From Acanthosepion esculentum (Eukaryota > Mollusca > Cephalopoda > Sepiida > Sepiidae): DNA of 64,000 bases. A model generated the notes under the pieces. That model saw nothing but the letters and a program-made list of their open reading frames with translations, ran no database searches and was not told the origin of the DNA. The translations under genes were made by a program, and so were the position numbers. Location: positions 8,033,501-8,097,500 of the forward strand of contig CAXIWW010000817.1 of assembly GCA_964036315.1 (NCBI GenBank). The letters run 5' to 3'. This document shows positions 35,725 through 49,421 of the stretch, piece after piece (the stretch's first letter is position 1; every line of letters begins with the position of its first letter).

Positions 35725-38700
35725 CGTCTCCGTGGAACTTTCTGGGACTGTCTCCTGGGTGTGGGGTCGTCTACGTGGGACTTTATAGGACTGTGACTCG
35801 TCTGCGTGTGACTTTCTGGGACTGGGGGTCGTCTGCGTGGGTCTTTCTGGGACTGTCTCCTGCGTGGGGGGTCGTCTGCGTGGGACTTTCTTGGACTGGG
35901 GATCGTCTGCGTGGGATTTGTGGGACTGTCTCCTGGGTGGGGAGTCGTCTGCTTGGGACTTTCTGAGACAGGGGGTCGTCTGCGTGGGTCTTTCTGGTAC
36001 TGACTCCTGGGTGGGGGTCCGTCTGCGTGGGAATTTCTGGGACTGTCTCCTGAGTGGAGGGTCTTCTGCGTGGGATTTTCTGGGACTGGGTGTCGTCTGC
36101 GTGGGACTTTCTGGGACAGGGGGTCTTCTGCGTGGGACATTCTGGGACTGGGGTTCGTCTTCGTGGGACTTTCTGGGACTGGGGGTTGTCTGCGTGGGAC
36201 TTTCAGTGACTCTCTTCTGGGTGGAGGATCGTCTGCGTGGGACAATTCTGGGACTGTCTCATTGGTGGGGTCCGTCTGCGTGGGAATTTCTGGGACTGTC
36301 TCCTGAGTGGAGGGTCCTCAGCGTGGGATTTTCTGGGACTGGGTTTCGTCTGCGTGGGACTTTCTGGGACAGGGGGTCTTCTGCGTGGGACATTCTGGGA
36401 CTGGGGTTCGTCTGCGTGGGAATTTCTGGGACTGGGGGTCGTCTGCGTGTTACTTTCTGGGACTGTCTCCTGGGTCGGGGGGTCGTCTGTATGGGACTTT
36501 CTAGGACTCGGGGTCGTCTGCGTGGATCTTGTTTGGACTCTCTCCTAGGTGGGGGGTCTTATGCGTGGGACTTTCTGGGACTGGGCTCGTCTGCGTGGGA
36601 CTTTCTGGGACTGTCTCTTGGGTGGGGGGGTCGTCTGCGTGGGACTTTCTTGGTCTGTCTATTGGGTGGGGAGTCGTCTGCGTGGGACTTTCTGGGACTA
36701 GGGGTCGTCTGCGTGGGAATTTCTGGGTTTGTCTCCTTGGTGGGGGGCGTCTGAGTGGGACTTTCTGGGACTGTGGGTCGTCTCCGTGGGACTTTCTGGG
36801 ACTGTCTCATGGGTGGGGGGTCGTCTGCGTGGGACTTCTGGGACTGGGGGTCGTCTCCGTGGGACTTTCTGGGACAGTCTCCTGGGTGGGGGGTCGTCTG
36901 TATGGGACTTTCTAGGACTCGGGGTCGTCTGCGTGGATCTTTTTTGGACTCTCTCCTAGGTGGGGGGTCTTCTGCGTGGGACTTTCTGGGATTGTCTCCT
37001 GGGTGGGGAGTCGTCTGCCTGGGACTTTCTGAGACTGGGTGTCGTCTGCGTGGTAGTTTCTTGAACTGTCTTCTGGGTGGGGGCCGTCTGCGTGGGACTT
37101 TCTGGGACTGGGCTCGTCTGCGTGGGACTTTCTGGGACTGTCTCCTGGGTGGGGGGTAGTCTGCGTGGGACTTTCTGGGACTGTCTCCTGGGTGGTGAGT
37201 CGTCTGCTTGGGACTTTCTGAGACAGGGGGTCGTCTGCTTGGGTCTTTCTGGTACTGACTCCTGGGTGGGGGTCCGTCTGCGTGGGACTTTCTGGGACTG
37301 TCTCCTGGGTGGGGGTCGTCTGCGTGGGACTTTCTGGGACTGGTCTCGTCTGCGTGGGACTTTCTGGGACTGTCTCCTCGGTGGGGAGTCGTCTGCGTGG
37401 GACTTTCTGGGACTAGGGGTCGTCTGCGTGGGAATTTCTGGGTTTGTCTCCTTGGTGGGGGGCGTCTGCTTGGGACTTTCTGGGACTGTGGGTCGTCTCC
37501 GTGGGACTTTCTGGGACTGTCTCATGGGTGGGGCTCGTCTGCGTGGGACTTTCTGGGACTGGTGGTCGTCTGCGCGGGACTTTCTGGGACTCGGGGTCGT
37601 CTGCGTGTTACTTTCTGGGACTGTCTCCTGGGTGGGGGGTCGTCTGTATGGGACTTTCTAGGACTCGGGGTCGTCTGCGTGGATCTTTTTTGGACTCTCT
37701 CCTGGGTGGGGGGTGGTCTGCGTGGGACTTTCTGGGACTGTCTCCTGGGTGGGGAGTCGTCTGCGTGGGATTTTCTGGGACTGTCTCCTGGGTCGTGGTC
37801 GTCTGCGTGGGACTTTCTGGGACTGTCTCCTCGGTGGGGGGTAGTTTGCGTGGGACTTTCTGGGACTGTCTCCTGGGTGGGGGGTCGTCTGCGTGGGACT
37901 TTCTGGGACTGTCTCCTGGGTGGGTGTTCGTCTGCGTGGGATTTTCTGGGATTGGGGATCGTCTGCGTGGGACTTGCTGGGACACTCTCCTGTCTGGGAG
38001 TCGTCTGCGTGGGACTTTCTGGGACTGTCTCCTGGGTGGGGGGTCGTCTGCGTGGGATATCTAGGACTGTCTCCTGGGTGGTGTGTCGTCTGCATGGGAC
38101 TTTCTGGGACTGGGGGTTGTCTGCATGGGTCTTTCTGGTACAGTCTCCTGCGTGCGGAGTCGTCTGCGTGGGATTTTGTGGGATTGGGGGTCGTCTGCGT
38201 GGGACTTTATAGGGCTGGGGGTCGTCTTCGTGGGTCATTCTGGGACTCTCTCCTGGGTGGGGGGGTCGTCTGCGTGGGACATTTTGGGACTGTTTCCTGG
38301 GTGGGGACTCGTCTGCGTGGGACTTTCTTGGACTGGGGGTCTTCTGCGTGGGTCTTTCTGAGACAGTCTCCTGGGTGCGGTGTCGTCTGCGTGGGACTTT
38401 GTGGGACTGGTGGTCTTCTGCGTGGGACTTTCTGGGACTGTCTCCTGGGTGGGGGTCGTCTGTTTGGGACTTTCTGGGACTGTCTCCTGGGTGGGGGTCG
38501 TATGCGTGGGACTTTCTGGGATTGTCTCCTGGCTGGGGGTCGTCTCCATGGGACTTCCTAGGACTGGGGGTCGTCTGCGTGGGACTAACTGGGACTGTCT
38601 CCTGGGTGGGGGGTCGTCTGCGTGGACTTTCTGGGACTGTCTCCTGGATGGGTGTTCGTCTGAGTGGGATTTTCTGGGACTGGGGGTCGTCTGCGTGGGA

Positions 38701-41700
38701 ATTGCTGGGACACTCTCCTGTCTGGGGGTCGTCTGCGTGGGACTTTCTGGGTCTGGCTCCTGGGTGTGGGGTCGTCTGCGTGGGATATCTAGGACTGTCT
38801 CCTGGGTGGGGTGTCGTCTTCATGGGACTTTCTGGGACTGGGGTCGTCTGCATGGGTCTTTCTGGTACAGTCTCCTTGGTGCGGTGTCGTCTGCGTGGGA
38901 CTTTCTGGGACTGGGGGTCGTCTGCGTGGGACTTCATTAGACTGTCTCCTGGGTGGGGTGTCGTCTGCGTGGGACTTTCTGGGACTGGGGGTCGTCTGCG
39001 TGGGTCTTTCTTGGACTGGGGGTCTTCTGCGTGGGACTTTTTGGGAGTGTCTCCTGGGTGGGTGTCGTCTGTTTGGGACTTTCTGGGACTGTCTCCTGGG
39101 TGGGGGTCATCTGCGTGGGACTTTCTGGGACTGTCTCCTGGGTGGGTGTTCGTCTGCGTGGGATTTTCTGGGATTGGGGATCGTCTGCGTGGGACTTGCT
39201 GGGACTGGGGGTTGTCTGCATGGGTCTTTCTGGTACAGTCTCCTGCGTGCGGTGTCGTCTGCGTGGGATTTTGTGGGATTGGGGGTCGTCTGCGTTGGAC
39301 TTTATGGGACTGGGGGTCGTCTGCGTGGGTCATCCTGGGACTCTCTCCTGGGTGGGGGGTCGTCTGCCTGGCATATCTAGGACTGTTTCCTGGGTGGAGA
39401 CTCGTCTGCCTGGGACTTTCTGGGACTGGGGGTCGTCTGCGTGTCTCTTTCTGAGACAGTCTCCTGGGTGGGGTGTCGTCTGCGTGGGACTTTCTGGGAC
39501 TGGGGGTCGTCTGCGTGGGTCTTTCTTGGACTGGGGGTCTTCTGCGTGGGACTTTCTGGGAGTGTCTCCTGGGTGGGTGTCGTCTGTTTGGGACTTTCTG
39601 CGACTGTCTCCTGGGTGGGGTTCGTCTGCGTGGGACTTTCTAGGACTGTCTCCTGACTGGGATCGTCTGCATGGGACTTCCTAGGACTGGGGGTCGTCTG
39701 CGTGGGACTTTCTGGGACTGTCTCCTGGGTCTGTGGTCGTCTGCGTGGGACTTTCTTGGACTGTCTCCTGGGTGGGGGTAGTCTGCGTGGGACTTTCTTG
39801 GACTGTCTCCTGGGTGGAAGGTTGTCTGCGTGGGATATCTGGGACAGTCTCCTGGTTGGGGGGTCGTCTGCATGGGTCTTTCTTGGACTGGGGATCGTCT
39901 GCGTGGGTCTTTCTTGGATTCTCCTGGGTGAGGGGTCTTCTGCGTGGGACTTTCTGGGACTGGGCTCGTCTGCGTGGGACTTTCTGGGACTGTCTCCTCG
40001 GTGGGGAGTCGTCTGCGTGGGACTTTCTGGGACTAGGGGTCGTCTGCGTGGGAATTTCTGGGTTTGTCTCCTTGGTGGGGGGCGTCTGCTTGGGACTTTC
40101 TGGGACTGTGGGTCGTCTCCGTGGGACTTTCTGGGACTGTCTAATGGGTGGGGCTCGTCTGCGTGCGACTTTCTGGGACTGTCTCCTGGGTGGTGGGTCG
40201 TCTGCGTAGGACTTTATGGGACTGGTGGTCGTCTGCGCGGGACTTTCTGGGACTGGGGGTCGTCTGCGTGTTACTTTCTGGGACTGTCTCCTGGGTGGGG
40301 AGTCGTCTGTATGGGACTTTCTAGGACTCGGGGTCGTCTGCGTGGATCTTTTTTGGACTCTCTCCTGGGTGGGGGGTGGTCTGCGTGGGACTTTCTGGGA
40401 CTGTCTCCTGGGTGGGGAGTCGTCTGCGTGGGATTTTCTTGGACTGAAGGTCGTCTGCGTCGGACTTTCTGGGACTGTCTCCTTGGTGGGGGGTAGTTTG
40501 CGTGGGACTTTCTGGGACTGTCTCCTGGGTGGGGGGTCGTCTGCGTGGGACTTTCTGGGACTGTCTCCTGGGTGGGTGTTCGTCTGCGTGGGATTTTCTG
40601 GGATTGGGGATCGTCTGCGTGGGACTTGCTGGGACACTCTCCTGGCTGGGAGTCGTCTGCGTGGGACTTTCTGGGACTGTCTCCTTGGTGGGGGGTAGTT
40701 TGCGTGGGACTTTCTGGGACTGTCTCCTGGGTGGGGGGGTCGTCTGCGTGGGATATCTAGGACTGTCTCCTGGGTGGTGTGTCGTCTGCATGGGACTTTC
40801 TGGGACTGAGGGTTGTCTGCATGGGTCTTTCTGGTACAGTCTCCTGCGTGCGGTGTCGTCTGCGTGGGATTTTGTGGGATTGGGGGTCGTCTGCGTGGGA
40901 CTTTCTTGGACTGGGGGTCGTCTGTGTGGGTCATTCTGGGACTCTCTCCTGGGTGGGGGGGTCGTCTGCGTGGGACATTTTGGGACTGTTTCCTGGGTGG
41001 GGACTCGTCTGCCTGGGACTTTCTGGGACTGGGGGTCTTCTGCGTGGGTCTTTCTGAGACAGTCTCCTGGGTGCGGTGTCGTCTGCGTGGGACTTTGTGG
41101 GACTGGTGGTCTTCTGCGTGGGACTTTCTGGGACTGTCTCCTGGGTGGGGGTCGTCTGTTTGGGACTTTCTGGGACTGTCTCCTGGGTGGGGGTCGTCTG
41201 CGTGGGACTTTCTGGGAGTGTCTCCTGGCTGGGGGTCGTTTCCATGGGACTTCCTAGAACTGGGGGTCGTTTGCGTGGGACTAACTGGGACTGTCTCCTG
41301 GGTGGGGGGTCGTCTGCGTGGGACTTTCTGGGACTGGGGGTCGTCTGCGTGGGACTTTCTGGGACTGGGGGTCGTCTGCGTGGGACTTCATGGGACTGTC
41401 TCCTGGGTGGGGTGTCGTCTGCGTGGGACTTTCTGGGACTGGGGGTCGTCTGCGTGGGTCTTTCTTGGACTGGGGGTCTTCTGCGTGGGACTTTTTGGGA
41501 GTGTCTCCTGGGTGGGTGTCGTCTGTTTGGGACTTTCTGGGACTGTCTCCTGGGTGGGGGTCATCTGCGTGGGACTTTCTGGGACTGTCTCCTGGGTGGG
41601 TGTTCCTCTGCGTGGGATTTTCTGGGATTGGGGCTCGTCTGCGTGGGACTTGCTGGGACTGTCTCCTGTCTGGGAGTCGTCTGCTTGGGACTTTCTGGGA

Positions 41701-42576
41701 CTGTCTCCTGGGTGGGGGGTCGTCTGCCTGGGATATCTAGGACTGTCTCCTCGGTGCTGTGTCGTCTGCATGGGACTTTCTGGGACTGGGGGTTGTCTGC
41801 ATGGGTCTTTCTGGTACAGTCTCCTGCGTGCGGTGTCGTCTGCGTGGGATTTTGTGGGATTGGGGGTCGTCTGCGTGGGACTTTATGGGACTGGGGGTCG
41901 TCTGCGTGTGTCATTCTGGGACTCTCTCCTGGGTGGGGGGTCGTCTGCGTGGGACATTTTGGGACTGTTTCCTGGGTGGGGACTCGTCTGCCTGGGACTT
42001 TCTGGGACTAGGGGTCGTCTGCGTGGCTCTTTCTGCGACAGTCTCCTGGGTGCGGTGTCGTCTGCGTGGGACTTTGTGGGACTGGTGGTCTTCTGCGTGG
42101 GACTTTCTGGGACTGTCTCCTGGGTGGGGGTCGTCTGCGTGGGACTTTCTGGGATTGTCTCCTGGCTGGGGGTCGTCTGCATGGGACTTCCTAGGACTGG
42201 GGGTCGTCTGTGTGAGACTAACTGGGACTGTCTCCTGGGTGGGGGGTCGTCTTCGTGGGACTTTCTGGGACTGTCTCCTGGGTGGGTGTTCCTCTGCTTG
42301 GGATTTTCTGGGACTGGGGGTCGTCTGCGTGGGAATTGCTGGGACACTCTCCTGTCTGGGGGTCGTCTGCGTGGGACTTTCTGGGACTGGCTCCTGGGTG
42401 TGGGGTCGTCTGGGTGGGATATCTAGGACTGTCTCCTGGGTGGGGTGTCGTCTTCATGGGACTTTCTGGGACTGGGGGTCGTCTGCATGGGTCTTTCTGG
42501 TACAATCTCCTTGGTGCGGTGTCGTCTGCGTGGGAACATTTTGGGACTGTTTCCTGGGTGGGGGTCGTCTGGGGGA
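35491..42576 (-). repeat. Sat-B array 2, minus orientation
   Basis: Sat-B in reverse orientation (GCGTGGGACTTTCTGGGACT, GTCTCCTGGGTGGGGGGTCG on the plus strand). The plus strand is G-rich with many GGG runs. Long frames are open on both strands for the reason given for array 1. Internally, 37340-38600 is repeated at about 39960-41300 (offset 2620 rising to 2696), and the marker GGTACAGTCTCCTGCGTGCG recurs near 38132, 39232, 40830 and 41811. It ends at a strand switch at about 42571-42577. Confidence 0.95.
37953..40293 (+). repeat. 2341-bp inverted repeat, left arm
   Basis: Pairs with 42577-44917: coordinates sum to 82870 throughout, with no indel. I noticed only three substitutions (around 38820 and 38938-38939). 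The arm lies wholly in minus-oriented Sat-B. The spacer to the other arm is 2283 bp. Confidence 0.88.
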
Positions 42577-44917
42577 CAGGAGACAGTCCCAGAAAGTAAC
42601 ACGCAGACGACCCCCAGTCCCAGAAAGTCCCGCGCAGACGACCACCAGTCCCATAAAGTCCTACGCAGACGACCCACCACCCAGGAGACAGTCCCAGAAA
42701 GTCGCACGCAGACGAGCCCCACCCATTAGACAGTCCCAGAAAGTCCCACGGAGACGACCCACAGTCCCAGAAAGTCCCAAGCAGACGCCCCCCACCAAGG
42801 AGACAAACCCAGAAATTCCCACGCAGACGACCCCTAGTCCCAGAAAGTCCCACGCAGACGACTCCCCACCGAGGAGACAGTCCCAGAAAGTCCCACGCAG
42901 ACGAGCCCAGTCCCAGAAAGTCCCACGCAGAAGACCCCTCACCCAGGAGAATCCAAGAAAGACCCACGCAGACGATCCCCAGTCCAAGAAAGACCCATGC
43001 AGACGACCCCCCAACCAGGAGACTGTCCCAGATATCCCACGCAGACAACCTTCCACCCAGGAGACAGTCCAAGAAAGTCCCACGCAGACTACCCCCACCC
43101 AGGAGACAGTCCAAGAAAGTCCCACGCAGACGACCACAGACCCAGGAGACAGTCCCAGAAAGTCCCACGCAGACGACCCCCAGTCCTAGGAAGTCCCATG
43201 CAGACGATCCCAGTCAGGAGACAGTCCTAGAAAGTCCCACGCAGACGAACCCCACCCAGGAGACAGTCGCAGAAAGTCCCAAACAGACGACACCCACCCA
43301 GGAGACACTCCCAGAAAGTCCCACGCAGAAGACCCCCAGTCCAAGAAAGACCCACGCAGACGACCCCCAGTCCCAGAAAGTCCCACGCAGACGACACCCC
43401 ACCCAGGAGACTGTCTCAGAAAGAGACACGCAGACGACCCCCAGTCCCAGAAAGTCCCAGGCAGACGAGTCTCCACCCAGGAAACAGTCCTAGATATGCC
43501 AGGCAGACGACCCCCCACCCAGGAGAGAGTCCCAGGATGACCCACGCAGACGACCCCCAGTCCCATAAAGTCCAACGCAGACGACCCCCAATCCCACAAA
43601 ATCCCACGCAGACGACACCGCACGCAGGAGACTGTACCAGAAAGACCCATGCAGACAACCCCCAGTCCCAGCAAGTCCCACGCAGACGATCCCCAATCCC
43701 AGAAAATCCCACGCAGACGAACACCCACCCAGGAGACAGTCCCAGAAAGTCCCACGCAGATGACCCCCACCCAGGAGACAGTCCCAGAAAGTCCCAAACA
43801 GACGACACCCACCCAGGAGACACTCCCAAAAAGTCCCACGCAGAAGACCCCCAGTCCAAGAAAGACCCACGCAGACGACCCCCAGTCCCAGAAAGTCCCA
43901 CGCAGACGACACCCCACCCAGGAGACAGTCCCATGAAGTCCCACGCAGACGACCCCCAGTCCCAGAAAGTCCCACGCAGACGACACCGCACCAAGGAGAC
44001 TGTACCAGAAAGACCCATGCAGACGACCCCAGTCCCAGAAAGTCCAATGAAGACGACACCCCACCCAGGAGACAGTCCTAGATATCCCACGCAGACGACC
44101 CCACACCCAGGAGCCAGACCCAGAAAGTCCCACGCAGACGACCCCCAGACAGGAGAGTGTCCCAGCAATTCCCACGCAGACGACCCCCAGTCCCAGAAAA
44201 TCCCACTCAGACGAACACCCATCCAGGAGACAGTCCCAGAAAGTCCACGCAGACGACCCCCCACCCAGGAGACAGTCCCAGTTAGTCCCACGCAGACGAC
44301 CCCCAGTCCTAGGAAGTCCCATGGAGACGACCCCCAGCCAGGAGACAATCCCAGAAAGTCCCACGCATACGACCCCCACCCAGGAGACAGTCCCAGAAAG
44401 TCCCAAACAGACGACCCCCACCCAGGAGACAGTCCCAGAAAGTCCCACGCAGAAGACCACCAGTCCCACAAAGTCCCACGCAGACGACACCGCACCCAGG
44501 AGACTGTCTCAGAAAGACCCACGCAGAAGACCCCCAGTCCAAGAAAGTCCCACGCAGACGAGTCCCCACCCAGGAAACAGTCCCAAAATGTCCCACGCAG
44601 ACGACCCCCCCACCCAGGAGAGAGTCCCAGAATGACCCACGAAGACGACCCCCAGCCCTATAAAGTCCCACGCAGACGACCCCCAATCCCACAAAATCCC
44701 ACGCAGACGACTCCGCACGCAGGAGACTGTACCAGAAAGACCCATGCAGACAACCCCCAGTCCCAGAAAGTCCCATGCAGACGACACACCACCCAGGAGA
44801 CAGTCCTAGATATCCCACGCAGACGACCCCCCACCCAGGAGACAGTCCCAGAAAGTCCCACGCAGACGACTCCCAGACAGGAGAGTGTCCCAGCAAGTCC
44901 CACGCAGACGATCCCCA
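42577..44917 (-). repeat. 2341-bp inverted repeat, right arm
   Basis: Reverse complement of 37953-40293. Its inner edge (CAGGAGACAGTCCCAG at 42577) is the point where Sat-B changes orientation. Its outer edge (GATCCCCA at 44910-44917) is the point where homology to 12536 onward begins. Both edges are therefore rearrangement junctions. Confidence 0.88.
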
Positions 44918-47077
44918 GTCCCAGAAAGTCCCACGCAGACGACTCCACACCCAGGAGACAGTCCCAGAAAGTCCCACGCAGAAGACCGCCCACCCAGGAG
45001 AGAGTCCAAGAAAGACCCACGCAGACGACCCCGAGTCACAGAAAGTCCCATGCCGACGACACCCCACCCAGGAGACAGTCCCAGATATCCCAAGCAGACG
45101 ACCCCCACCCAGGAGACAGTCCCAGAAAGTCCAACGCAGACGAGCCCCAGTCGAAGAAAGTCCCACGCAGACGGCCCCCAGACAGGAGACAGTCCCAGCA
45201 AGACCCACGCAGACGACCCCCAGTCACAGAAAGTGCCACGCAGAAGCACACCCACCCAGGAGACAGTCCCAGAAAGTCCCACGCAGACGACCCCCCACCC
45301 AGGAGACAGTCCCAGAATGTCCCACGCAGACGAGCCCCCAGTCCAAGAAAGTCCCACCCAGACGACTGTCACCAAGGAGACAGTCCCAGAAAGTCCCACG
45401 CAGACGACACCCACCCAGGAGACAGTCCCATCAAGTCCCACGCAGACGACCCCCCGTCCCAGGAAGTCCCATGCAGACGACCCCCACCCAGGAGACGGTC
45501 CCAGACAGACCCACGCGTGACGAACCACTGTCCCAGAAAGTCACACGCAGACGAGTCCCCACCAAGGAAAGAGTCCCAGAAAGTCCCACGCAGACGACAA
45601 CCCACCCAGGAGAGAGTCCCAGAAGGACCCACGCAGACAACCCCCAGTCCCAGAAATTCCAACGCAGAAGACCCCCAGTCCCACAAAGTCCCACGCAGAC
45701 GACACCGCACCCAGGAGACTGTCCCAGAAAGACCCATGCAGACGACCCCCCCACCAAGGAGACATCCCCAGAAAGTCCCACGCAGAAGAAACACCTCCCA
45801 GGAGACAGTCCCAGAAAGTCCCATGCAGACGACCCCCCACCCAGGAGACAGACCCAGAAAGTCCCACGCAGACGACACCCCCCCACCAAGGAGACAGTCC
45901 CAGAAAGTCCCACGCAGACGAAACACCTCCCAGGAGACAGTCCCAGAAAGACCCACGCAGACGACCACCAGTCACAGAAAGTCCCACGCAGACGACTCCC
46001 CACCCAGGAGACAGTCCCAGAAAGTCCCACGCAGAAGACCGCCCACCCAGGAGAGAGTCCAAGAAAGACCCACGCAGACGACCCCGAGTCACAGAAAGTC
46101 CCATGCCGACGACACCCCACCCAGGAGACAGTCCCAGATATCCCAAGCAGACGACCCCCACCCAGGAGACAGTCCCAGAAAGTCCAACGCAGACGAGCCC
46201 CAGTCGAAGAAAGTCCCACGCACACGACCCCCAGACAGGAGACAGTCCAAGCAAGACCCACACAGACGACCCCCAGTCCCAGAAAGTTCCACGCAGAAGA
46301 ACACCCACCCAGGAGACAGTCCCAGAAAGTCCCACGCAGACGACCCCCCACCCAGGAGACAGTCCCAGAATGTCCCACGCAGACGAGCCCCCAGTCCAAG
46401 AAAGTCCCACCCAGACGACCCTCACCAAGGAGACAGTCCCAAAAATCCCACGCAGACGACACCCACCCAGGAGACAGTCCCATAAAGTCCCACGCAGACG
46501 GCCCCCCGTCCCAGGAAGTCCCATGCAGACGACCCCCACCCAGGAGACAGTCCCAGAAAGTCCCACGCAGACGACCCCCAGTCCAAGAAAATCCAACGCA
46601 GACGAACACCCACCCAGGAGACAGTCCCAGAATGTCACACGCAGACGATCCCCCACCCAGGAGACACTCCCAGAAAGTCCCACGCAGACGACCCCCAGTC
46701 CCAGAAAGTCCCACGCAGACGATCCCCCACCCAGGAGACAGTCCCAGAAAGTCCCAAACAGACGACCCCCACCCAGGAGACAATCCCAGAAAGTCAGACT
46801 CAGACGACCCCCAGTCCCAGAAAATCCCATGCAGAGGAGCCCCCACCCAGGAGACTGTCCAAGAAAGTCCCACGCAGACGACCTCCAGTCCAAGAAATCC
46901 CATGCAAACGAGCCCCGTCCCAGGAGACAGTACCAGAATGTCCCACGCAGACGACCCCCAGCCCAGAAAGTCCCACTCAGACGACCCCCCACCCAGGAGA
47001 CAGACCCAGAAAGGCCCAAGCAAACGACCCCCAGTCCCAGAAAGTCCCATGCGTACGACCCCCCACCCAGGAGACAA
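42577..47077 (+). repeat. Sat-B array 3, plus orientation
   Basis: Sat-B again in plus orientation after the switch at 42577. The first 2341 bp is an inverted copy of the preceding array, and from 44917 it is the direct copy of 12536-14696. The ATGCCGACGACACC marker of the kilobase higher-order unit occurs at 45050 and 46103. Frames of 982 and 828 codons are open by composition only. Confidence 0.95.
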
Positions 47078-49421
47078 GCTGCTACAAGCCGAATACGCCT
47101 GGCTCTTTTGTCAAAATGCCTTGCAAGCAATCTCAGGCAGCTACAAGTCGACATCTCCTGTCTCTTTTGTGACAACTGCCTTACAAGCAATCTCAGGCTG
47201 CTGCCAGACGAATTCTCCCGGCTCTTTCGTGCAAATTGCCTTACAAGCAATCCCAGGCTGATACAAATCGACATCTCCTGGCTCTTTTGTGGCAACTGCC
47301 TTACAAGAAATCTCATGCTGCTTCAAGCCGAATTCTCCTGGCGCTTTTGTGACAACTGCCTTACAAGCAATGTCATGCGGCTACGAGCCGACTTCTCTTG
47401 GCTCTTATGTGAAAACTGCCTTACAAGTAATCTCAGGCTGCTACAAGCCGAATTCTTCTGGCGCTTTTGTGACAACTGCCTTACAAGCAATTTCAGACTG
47501 CCGCCAGGACAGTTCTCCTGACTTTTTATGCCAATTGACTTAAAAGCAATCCCAGGCGTCTACGTGCCGATTTCTCCTGGCTCTTTTGTGGTAACTGCCT
47601 TACAAGCAATCTCAGGCTGCTACAAGCCGAATTCTCCTGGTTCTATTGTTACAACAGCCTTACAAGTAATCTCAGGCTGCAGCAATCCCAGTTCTACTAG
47701 CTTTTTGTGCCAATTGCCTTACAAGCAATCCCAGGCGGCTACAAGCCGATTTCTCCTGGCTCATTTGTGGCAACTGCCTTACAAGCAATCTCTGGCTGAT
47801 GCATGCGGAATTCTCCTGGCTCTTTTGCGCAAATTGCCTTACAAGCAATCCCAGGCGTCTACGAGCCGACTTCTCTTGTCCCTTTTGTGAAAACTGCTTT
47901 AAGAGAAATCTCAGGCTGCTACAAAACGACATCTCCTGTCTCTTTTTTTAAAAATGCCTTACAATCAATCTCAGCCTGCTACAAGACGAATACGCCTGGC
48001 TCTTTTGTGAAACTGCCTTACAAGAAATCTCAGGCTGCTACAAGCAGAATACGCCTGGCTCTTTTGTGAAACTGCCTTGCAAGCAATCTCAGGCGGCTAC
48101 AAGCCGATTTCTCCTGGCTCATTTGTGGCAACTGCCTTACAAGCAATCTCTGGCTGATGCATGCGGAATTCTCCTGGCTCTTTTGCGCAAATTGCCTTAC
48201 AAGCAATCCCAGGCTGCTACAAATCGACATCTCCTGGCTCTTTTGTGGCAACTGCCTTACAAGCAATCTCTGGCTGATGCATGCGGAATTCTCCTGGCTC
48301 TTTTGCGCAAATTGCCTTACAAGCAATCCCAGGCGTCTACGAGCCGACTTCTCTTGTCGCTTTTGTGAAAACTGCTTTAAGAGAAATCTCAGGCTGCTAC
48401 AAAACGACATCTCCTGTCTCTTTTGTGACAACTGCCTTACAAGCAATCTCAGGATGCTATAAGCCGAATTCTTTTGGTTCTATTGTGACAACTGCCTTAA
48501 AAGCAATCTCTGGCAGCAGCAATCCCAATTCTCCTGGCTATTTTGTGCCAATTGCCTTACAAGAAATCTCATGCTGCTTCAAGCCGAATTCTCCTGGCGC
48601 TTTTGTGACAACTGCCTTACAAGCAATGTCATGCGGCTACGAGCCGACTTCTCTTGGCTCTTATGTGAAAACTGCCTTACAAGTAATCTCAGGCTGCTAC
48701 AAGCCGAATTCTACTGGCGCTTTTGTGACAACTGCCTTACAAGCAATCTCAGGCTGCCGCTAGTCTAATTCTCCTAAATTGTTGTGATAATTGCCTTACA
48801 AGAAATCCCAGGCTGCTACGAAGCGATTTCTCCTCTTTCATTGTGGCATCTGCCTTACAAGCATTCTCAGGCTGCAGCAATAAGAATTATCCTGGCTTTT
48901 TGTGCGAATTGCCTTACATGCAATCCCAGGATGCTACGAGCCGATTTCTCCTGGCCCTTTTGTGGCAACTTCATTACAAGCCGACTTATCTTGGCTCTTT
49001 TGTGAAACTGCCTTACAAGTAATATCAGGCGGCTACAAAACGACATCTCCTGTCACTTTTGTGAAACTGCCTTACAAGCAATCTCAGGCGGCTACAAGCC
49101 GAATACGCCTGGCTCTATTGTGAAACTGCCTTACAAGCAATCTCAGATCGCTACAAATCGACATCTCCTGGCTCTTTTGTGTCTTTTGTTAGGACTGTTC
49201 TCCTAACTTTTTGTGCCAATTGCCCTAAAAGCAATCCCAGGCGGCTACGTGCGGATTTCTCCTGGCTCTTTTGTGGTAACTGCCTTACAAGCAATCTCAG
49301 GCTGCAACAAGCCGAATTCTCCTGGTTCTATTGTGACAACTGCCTTACAAACAATCTCAGGCTGCAGCAATCCCAATTCTCTTAGCTTTTTGTGCCAATT
49401 GCATTACAAGCAGACTAGCGG
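47078..49421 (+). repeat. Sat-A array 6, plus orientation
   Basis: Direct copy of 14697-18045 without the 1005 bp at 16040-17044. Around 48091-48214 it carries a stretch matching 47733-47856 rather than the aligned position of copy 1, a gene-conversion-like patch. No gene is seen. Confidence 0.93.

Noticed and set aside
43537..46485. 982-codon open frame in the second B array
   Set aside because: Crosses the inverted-repeat/direct-duplication junction at 44917, so it joins two unrelated segments. Open by composition only.
45541..47316. 591-codon minus-strand frame, Gly/Trp/Leu-rich
   Set aside because: Reverse-strand reading of Sat-B that continues into Sat-A; not a conserved protein.
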